Origin: Ceratotherium simum simum
Lineage: Eukaryota; Chordata; Mammalia; Perissodactyla; Rhinocerotidae
DNA length: 64,000 nucleotides
Assembly (NCBI RefSeq): GCF_000283155.1
Contig: NW_004454165.1
Span: forward strand, 42,227,630-42,291,629
Reading direction: 5' to 3'
Made by a program: the position numbers and the translations under genes. The notes beneath the pieces were generated by a model that saw only the letters and a program-made list of their open reading frames with translations, did no database searches and had not been told where the DNA came from. Of the stretch, positions 58,351 to 64,000 are shown one piece after another (the first letter of the stretch is position 1; each line of letters starts with the position of its first letter).

Positions 58351-59129
58351 CCTGCGCAGTGGCAGAGGATACAGCCACCTGGAAAGGCGGGTGGTAACCA
58401 GCCTCTCCTCCAGAAGCAAATGTACCTGTGTGTTCCAAGAGTCGAACACAATTTTAGATAGCTGAACCATAAAGAAACCACATAGAGTTCCTACCCTGAA
58501 ATCCAAATACCCCTCCCCTGCTGCCTGATGGGAGTCCTTTTGTCCTTTCGTGCCACCCCCCAGAGCTAGGGGACCAGCCCTGGAGCAGTCAGTCCTTAAA
58601 GGGAGAGACAGCACCCAGCAGCAAAACGGAGAGGTGGAAATCTCCCTTTAGCTAGTTTTGTAGAAAACTCTCCTATGTTTACCCACTTTTTCCTCACTGC
58701 CTCTAAGTTAAGCTTTAGGGTTCAAAGACCATCTAGGACGGGGCTCTTTCTCCCTCTGCTCTGCCAGACCTCCTTCTGTCTCATTTTCATGGTGGTAGGT
58801 CCCCAGGATGGATAGTGTCCTGTGGGAGGAGGGGGTCCCTGGGGACCCTTGGGCTAAGCTGAAGATCATTCCCCATTCCTTCTGTCCAAAGGCTGCCACC
58901 CCAAACATGAATGGGTGAGTAATACAAGCGTGCTCTCCAAAAAGGCCTATGCGCCCAGGTAGTAACCAGGCCTCCATCCAACTGGAGGGAAATCTGATTT
59001 CCCCAGTGGGACAGCTGGCTTCTGTCTCTGGGGTGGGATAAATGGCATTAAAATGGAGCCTGGGGCCCTCCCTCCGCTCAGCGCGCAGGGCCTGAAGATT
59101 ACAGCGGACCCACTTCCTTGTTTGCTGTT
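58351..59129. other. Island shore, no gene seen
   Basis: CpG density falls off. No repeat recognised. The 156-residue minus frame at 58708-59178 has no known domain. Confidence 0.45.
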
Positions 59130-59360
59130 TTCTGAAGTAAGCAACACACGCAGCTGAAAGGGCTTGAAATTGTGTCAAAGTGATGTTTTAATCTCATTGA
59201 AAAGTGTATTAAAGGACAAGATGTAATTTATGTGAGATGCTCCGATGAAAGGAGAGATTGGAGTGGCGGGTCCTTTCACTCGTGTGAACCCCGTGTCATG
59301 TTTATATTGAAGCCTGTGCCGCTAATCTAATTTGCAATAACAGGGATGGCCTGCAAGAAA
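59130..59360. promoter_or_regulatory. Candidate conserved element between islands
   Basis: Repeat-free AT-rich block with GTGATGTTTTAATCTCATTG, GCTAATCTAATTTGCAATAA and TTTATATTGAAGCC. It lies between CpG islands and has the look of an ancient enhancer. Inferred only. Confidence 0.35.
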
Positions 59361-60189
59361 AAGCATCTCTGATTTCACTTTATTTCTTTTCAGATAGAAA
59401 TTCCTTCTGACTTGTCTCCTCTTGTGAGTAATGACATTTCTCTTGGGGGCTAATGACCAAAAACATGAGAAAGGGCTGAGTTTTCTCAGAACTGCAGCTC
59501 TTTCCTGCACACACCCCTGGCCATGGGCTCTCTGGGTTTGACTGGGACCCTGCATGGGCCTGAAACACTGTTTCTGATCTCTTCAGCGTGAACGTTCCCT
59601 CAGCCTCCTGTCAAACCCACCTTCTCCCCCAACTCAGAGACAGGCCTGCCGGGCTTGTCTGCTTAACTGCAGAGGCTAGTTCAGTTTTTCCCAAGTATTT
59701 TGGCTTTAGAAGTTAGCTTAATCAGATGTCCTATATTCTCGGACTTTTATCTTCAGCAAATTCTAATTCAAATAGTTAGGAAGCTGCCCCCATTCAGGAA
59801 AGTTTGCTCTTTGCTGAGTCCTTACACTGTCTTAGAAAGAAACCAAACACACCTAATGCTCAGACCAGATGCTGTGTATTCTTATCATCGCACCTAACAC
59901 AAGCATTCTTTATCAATAAAAAAAACTACCAGGCGTTAGAAAATTACAACTTTTGTACAACGTGAAAAGGTGTATTCAAACTTAATTACGGGGGTTTGTG
60001 TAAATGAAACTTTTGCAGTGACCCATTTAATTTTGTGGTAATTACTGACAAAATAAGACAAGGATGAGTCACAATACAGTGTATTTATCTTGAAGGAGAG
60101 TATTGCCATACGGAGTTAAGCCAAGGAGCATGAAAAAATTGGGGGGGGGGTGCAGAAATATAAAAAGTACATAAAAATCACCCTCTGAA
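59361..60189. other. Unique sequence, no gene seen
   Basis: No repeat recognised apart from a run of ten Gs near 60141. Confidence 0.45.
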
Positions 60190-61310
60190 ACCATTTAGGT
60201 TAAAGCCGCAGAGGAGCGTCCCAGGTGGCTTTCTAGAGAGCTCATCCAAATCCTAGAGGCGGGCATTTTCTCCTCAAAATCCACGGTTCTAGAACCGTCT
60301 CGGCTCTGCCGATCCGCCGGCTTGAGCACAACTTTGGCGGGTCCCAGCAATCTGGAGGAGAGTGGGCAGCCCTTCCAGCCCTGCCTCAGCTCCTGGCCCA
60401 CGCGTCCCCGAGGAGGAGAGGCTTGACAGACACAGCGCTCGACCGGGACTCCCAGGTGACCCCGACACCCCTCGAGCCCAAGCCGCCGTTGGCAAGGAGA
60501 GGTGGGGAGCGGGAGAAGGGGATCCCCGACGCCCCCCTGCCCAATTCGCTCTCCGCAGGCGAGTCTGACGGCTTGTTCCTTCCCTATCCTTCGCTGGACT
60601 CAAGTGACTGGTCGAGGAAGGCACACGGCCGAGTGGTATACTCGCCGCTCTTGGTCTGCCGCCGCAGGTCGGGCAGCGGCTTAGCCAAGGCCAACCGGGC
60701 CAGGCCACTGGGCACTAGCCGGAGTCCCCATTCGAGCCGCTTTCCCGCCAAGCCGTGAACAGTCTGTGTGGACAAGAGAATGCCGTCAGCCTGCCGAGCC
60801 CAGAGGCGCCCCGCGCTCTGTGCGCCCAACGCGCCCCCAGCGCCGGGGATGCGCGAGGGCTGCCTTTGGCCGGGGACGCTGTGCCATCCCGGCTGGCCTC
60901 CGGGCCGGGCCGGGCGACGGGTGGAAGCCCGGCAGAGCTCTTGTCCTTAAAGGCCATTCAATACAACTGCGCACCAAAGCTGCGCTCACCCAGCCCTCTG
61001 CCCTGATTGGTTTGGGCTGGGTGGGCACCCTGGAGGAGACCCCAGCACCTAAGTGTACGGGGCAGGTAGGTAGGCCTGGCTGAGATTCTCCTCGGAAAGT
61101 TTCCGGCAAAAGAAGGGCCGAGCAGTGGAGCGGCCGGGGGAGCCGGCGCTGGTGGCGAGGCCTGGGCAGCCGTCACCCCGCGCCGTCGGCTTCGCTTCCG
61201 CCCCACCGCCCTCCCTGCAGAGGGCCCGCAGCTCCGCCGGGGCGAGGGCTCGAGGCTCCCCTCGGGTCCCAGTGTTTTCCTCCCTGTCTTCTCTTTCATT
61301 CATAAACCTG
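60190..61310. promoter_or_regulatory. CpG island 3
   Basis: CpG-dense, with an inverted CCAAT box (ATTGG, 61006-61010) in CCCTGATTGGTTTGG. Six-frame openness is high on both strands (139 residues minus at 60289-60708, 113 residues minus at 60958-61299), as expected of GC-rich non-coding DNA. Probably an alternative promoter or the extended island of the same gene. Confidence 0.6.
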
Positions 61311-61359
61311 GTGGCTACAGACGCAGCTTGAATATTGACGTCTCTCCCCCAACTGCTCC

Positions 61360-61585
61360 GCCGTTAACCCAATTACAGAATTCATCAAGAACTGTGTTGA
61401 ATTATCTCTTTCCATACAGTATCAGCATTAGCCTAATTAAAAGCTATAATGTCTGATATAATGATTAAATCGTTAGCTCTGCTGTAGGGAAGCAATATTT
61501 TGTTTTCCCTTCAATTAGAAGCTGATTGAGGTTTTCAGAGCAGGTCAGCTGTGAAATTTGAATTATATGTGTGAGTACTGCTCAC
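61360..61585. promoter_or_regulatory. Candidate enhancer between CpG islands 3 and 4
   Basis: AT-rich, repeat-free. TAATTA at 61434-61439, CAATTA in CCCAATTACAG and TTCAATTAGAAGC, plus ATGATTAAATCG and CATTAGCC. High homeodomain-core density next to promoters suggests a proximal regulatory element. Confidence 0.45.
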
Positions 61586-62029
61586 AGGGTGAGCCCCTAC
61601 TCGAAAGCTCCCAGAGATTCTCCAAATGCTTTCACCCAGAGAGCTAGGAGGCACAAAACAGCATACGCGCACGCACACACACAGGGTGTTTGCTCTTCAT
61701 TGTGAATTTACGGATCTCCACACTGATCGCTGGAAAGAAAGCCTTGCTTGCTTTCGAGGGGAAGGGCTTTATTTTCTTTTCCTGCAGACGCTCCTGGAAC
61801 AGTCCTCCAAACTCACCCGCTTTCAGTGGAAGGAGAGGAAGGTGAACTTGCACGCTCAGAGCGGCTACAAGATCTCCTGCTCTGTGGCTATCCCTAATGG
61901 CACAGACGGCGCTCCAAGTTCCATCCTGGAAAGCGATTCCCTTTTCCTTCTCCTTCCTTTCTTCTTTTTCCAGGACTATTTTTTCTTCCTTTAAAACAAA
62001 AACAAATCAACAAAAAACCTTTGTGCTAC
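61586..62029. other. Unassigned spacer with acceptor-like site
   Basis: A good acceptor-like sequence, TTTTCTTTTCCTGCAG, ends at 61787 and is followed by a plus frame that stays open to 61994. No domain is recognised and no matching donor is obvious. The long T/C runs after 61940 argue against coding. Confidence 0.35.
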
Positions 62030-62880
62030 TTTGGCTCCTGCCGCTTTGTTTGGGAGCAGCGGGGCCCAGTTAGCCGGGTCAAGAGGCAGAGCTGGACACC
62101 GAGAGCGCCCCGGGGCCGGAGAGAGACAAGCGCCCCCTACGACCCCGAAGCCCGACACCCGCACGCCCTGGTGCGCAAGCCCCGGACCGCGCGCGCCGAG
62201 CTCTGGAACCGGGCATGTGGCTGCAGGAGCCGGAGGGGGCGCGGCGGCGGAGAGCGAGGGCCTCAGGCCCGGAGCTCCGCAAGGGCGGCGAGGGCGGCGG
62301 CGGCCAGCAGACGGCGATCGCGGCCCGTGGCGGCTCGGTCAGGCCAGACGCGAGCGGGGCCCGGGCCGAGGCAATGCACCGGGGCGGCTCCCCCCGCGCC
62401 TCCCGCGGCTCGGGGCAGGGCGGGGACGCCGGCTTCGCCGCCGCGCCTCCCTGTGATGTCCCCCCTCCGGCACCACCCCCCTCCGCGGCGCCGCGGACCC
62501 CTCCCACACGCGCGCTCTTCCTGGCTGTTCTCGGCCTGCGCCTCCTGTTGGCCGAGACGACCTCGAAGGCCTCTTCCAATTGAACGGTCTTTCTCTTTCT
62601 TTTCCTCTCTCCCGCGCGTTCTTTGCCGCCTTCCCCTCTTGCTCTTCATCTTCTTCTCAGATCACTTTTCTCTCCCAGAAGTCTTGCCTAGGATTAGCGG
62701 CTCCCTCGTGATTTGCCTCCTGAACTCTGGTCTCGGCCCTTTGGGGCGACACCAGAGCCTGGAAGGCTGCGCCCTGGGCGGTCCACCGAGGCGCCTACAC
62801 GTGGCCTCAGTCCTCATGGGCTCTTGGAAGCCGCTGGAGCTGAACTGTGGGAAGGCAGCGAGCTAGGTCGGGGCACATCC
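62030..62880. promoter_or_regulatory. CpG island 4
   Basis: The most CpG-dense part of the window (62080-62570). It carries overlapping frames of 281, 141 and 122 residues plus and 166 and 128 residues minus, with arginine-, alanine- and proline-rich content set by composition. The 122-residue frame (62215-62583) ends in a hydrophobic ALFLAVLGLRLLLA string, which I could not match to a known protein. Most likely a promoter or 5' exon region. Confidence 0.6.
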
Positions 62881-63280
62881 CCGGGGAGGGTGTCATCAGG
62901 ACAGGCTGGCTGTGCCAAGGCCGAGGAAGACAGGAATTTTTTACTCTTCAGTTCCCTACAGTGACCTTTGACTGTCCCACACAACTTCTAACCTGTCCAT
63001 CTCTCCTGGTCGCCTGGAGCTTGAGACTGGCGCTGGTATGGAAAGTCATCTCCAGGGGCCTGAAAGCTAGCTTCCATTTAAAGATTGCTAGAGGCAGGGA
63101 TCCTGTCCACAGTGACTCTCTCTGCTTCCCAGATCTCTCCTGAGCACAACCATAGGGAGGGGGACAAAAGCAAAAGCCAAAAGTTTTAGTTACTCCGTAT
63201 AGGCAGCTTAAACTAACGGTGTTAGATTCAAAATCCAGAACTCAATTTATTTGAAACTCAAGGGCTCTTGTATAATTGCC
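62881..63280. other. Unique sequence, no gene seen
   Basis: No repeat or coding signature recognised. Confidence 0.45.
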
Positions 63281-63285
63281 AAAAT

Positions 63286-63545
63286 ACATCACATACATAT
63301 ATGTACATTTATTCTGTGTTTACACATGTATGTATATGTATGCATATATTCATTGTGTACACATATATATGCATGTACGTATATATTGTGTGTATACACA
63401 TGAATATACACATGCAAGTATGTGCATATATTGTGTATATAAGTATGTATGCATATGTATTCTGTGTGTACACACATATATACGGATGCATATATTCTAT
63501 ATGTATACACATGTATGTATGCATATGCATGTGTGTGTATATAAT
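63286..63545 (+). repeat. Complex (TA/TG/CA)n microsatellite with higher-order period
   Basis: About 260 bases of alternating purine-pyrimidine sequence built from TATG, TACA and TGTG steps. A loose unit of about 37-45 bases recurs: TTCTGTG or TTGTGT, then ACACATG, then TATGCATATA. Frames are open on both strands, giving tyrosine/isoleucine/cysteine/histidine-rich peptides that are not genes. Confidence 0.85.
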
Positions 63546-64000
63546 TTCCTCTAATGATGGCTTGGATTTGAATTTTCTTTGAGGATCATGCCCACAAGTT
63601 AAATAAAAGAACAGAAATCATCTTTACCTATCCACATTTCTGAGTTGATCTTCTCTTTGGCATTTAGAGCAAAGAAGCACAAAGAAGTTTCTGAGCTGCC
63701 AAGAGAGAAAATGTGGTCAATCGACAGTGAATTAATGCTTCGCTGGGGGTTTGGGCTCTGACGTTACTTGGAAATAGTGTCGTTTGTCTTCAAATCCTCC
63801 AGCACCTGGCCTTTGAGAAAGTCCTTGGCTTAAAGGAGATCCCCGACAACCTGGTGGGGAGCAGGAGGGAGAAATAGAGTTGGGGAGAGGAGGTGTTTTT
63901 CAAACTGGTTTTGGACTGTTTTCTTTCTTTTTAAAGAGTCACTGGGGAGAGGGATCAGAAGGAGCAAGAAACTGAGGCTCCCAGAAGCCAGTTCCAGCAG
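63546..64000. other. Unique sequence, no gene seen
   Basis: No repeat or gene signature recognised up to the window end. Confidence 0.45.

Noticed and set aside
62021..62866. 281-residue plus-strand ORF, the longest in the window
   Set aside because: Arg/Ala/Pro-rich, lies in the most CpG-dense DNA where 122-166-residue frames are open on both strands, and shows no known domain.
53040..62880. N-terminal exons of SALL, TSHZ, BCL11, ZNF521, ZNF503 or ZEB2-type genes
   Set aside because: None of their known N-terminal peptides, such as MSRRKQ or MPRRKQ, occurs in any frame of the CpG-island region.
63268..63582. Plus and minus ORFs rich in Tyr/Ile/Cys/His
   Set aside because: Translation of a TA/TG/CA microsatellite in both directions. 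Not coding.

Overview
The window is mammalian nuclear DNA, most likely from a perissodactyl and probably an equid. The main evidence is five tRNA-derived SINEs of the equine ERE type, at about 18.2, 25.0, 36.8, 42.9 and 43.5 kb. They share the internal B-box-like GGTTCGNATCC core, the TTAGCTCAGGGC tail motif, a terminal poly(A) and direct-repeat flanks. Ancient mammalian repeats (MIR, L2, L1, MaLR-type LTRs, hAT MITEs) fill much of the rest. I found no intact protein-coding gene, rRNA gene or free-standing tRNA gene.

Layout: 0.6-1.8 kb, 14.7-15.1 kb and 22.7-23.2 kb are repeat-free blocks rich in homeodomain-type TAATTA/ATTA motifs, and look like developmental enhancers. 1.8-20.5 kb is mostly unique intergenic DNA with scattered MIR, L2, MaLR and L1 pieces. 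20.6-21.3 kb holds a decayed minus-strand hAT transposase of the ZBED5/FAM200/SCAND3 type, followed directly by a six-copy minisatellite with 42/45-bp units. 24.5-27.25 kb is a nested stack: an old L1 split by a second L1, which is split by a third L1 and an ERE, plus a MITE in the outer L1. 28-53 kb is repeat-rich intergenic DNA, with an 18-bp-duplication-flanked minus-strand L1 at 45.56-46.26 kb.

From 53 kb to 62.9 kb the composition changes sharply to a cluster of CpG islands (53.05-53.9, 55.1-58.35, 60.2-61.3, 62.03-62.88 kb), separated by AT-rich motif-dense blocks at 59.1-59.4 and 61.36-61.58 kb. This is typical of the promoter of a developmental regulator with several alternative 5' exons. 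A plausible non-coding first or second exon at 56.12-56.44 kb lies between a good acceptor and a strong GTAAGT donor on the plus strand. No recognisable coding exon is present, so the gene body probably lies outside the window. I could not identify the gene. I looked for N-termini of SALL, TSHZ, BCL11, ZNF521, ZNF503 and ZEB2-type factors and saw none.

Taken together, this looks like the regulatory flank (gene desert plus CpG-island promoter cluster) of an unidentified developmental gene. I saw no novel protein system. The most interesting items are the promoter cluster, the candidate enhancers, the hAT fossil with its adjoining minisatellite, and the nested retroelement stack.
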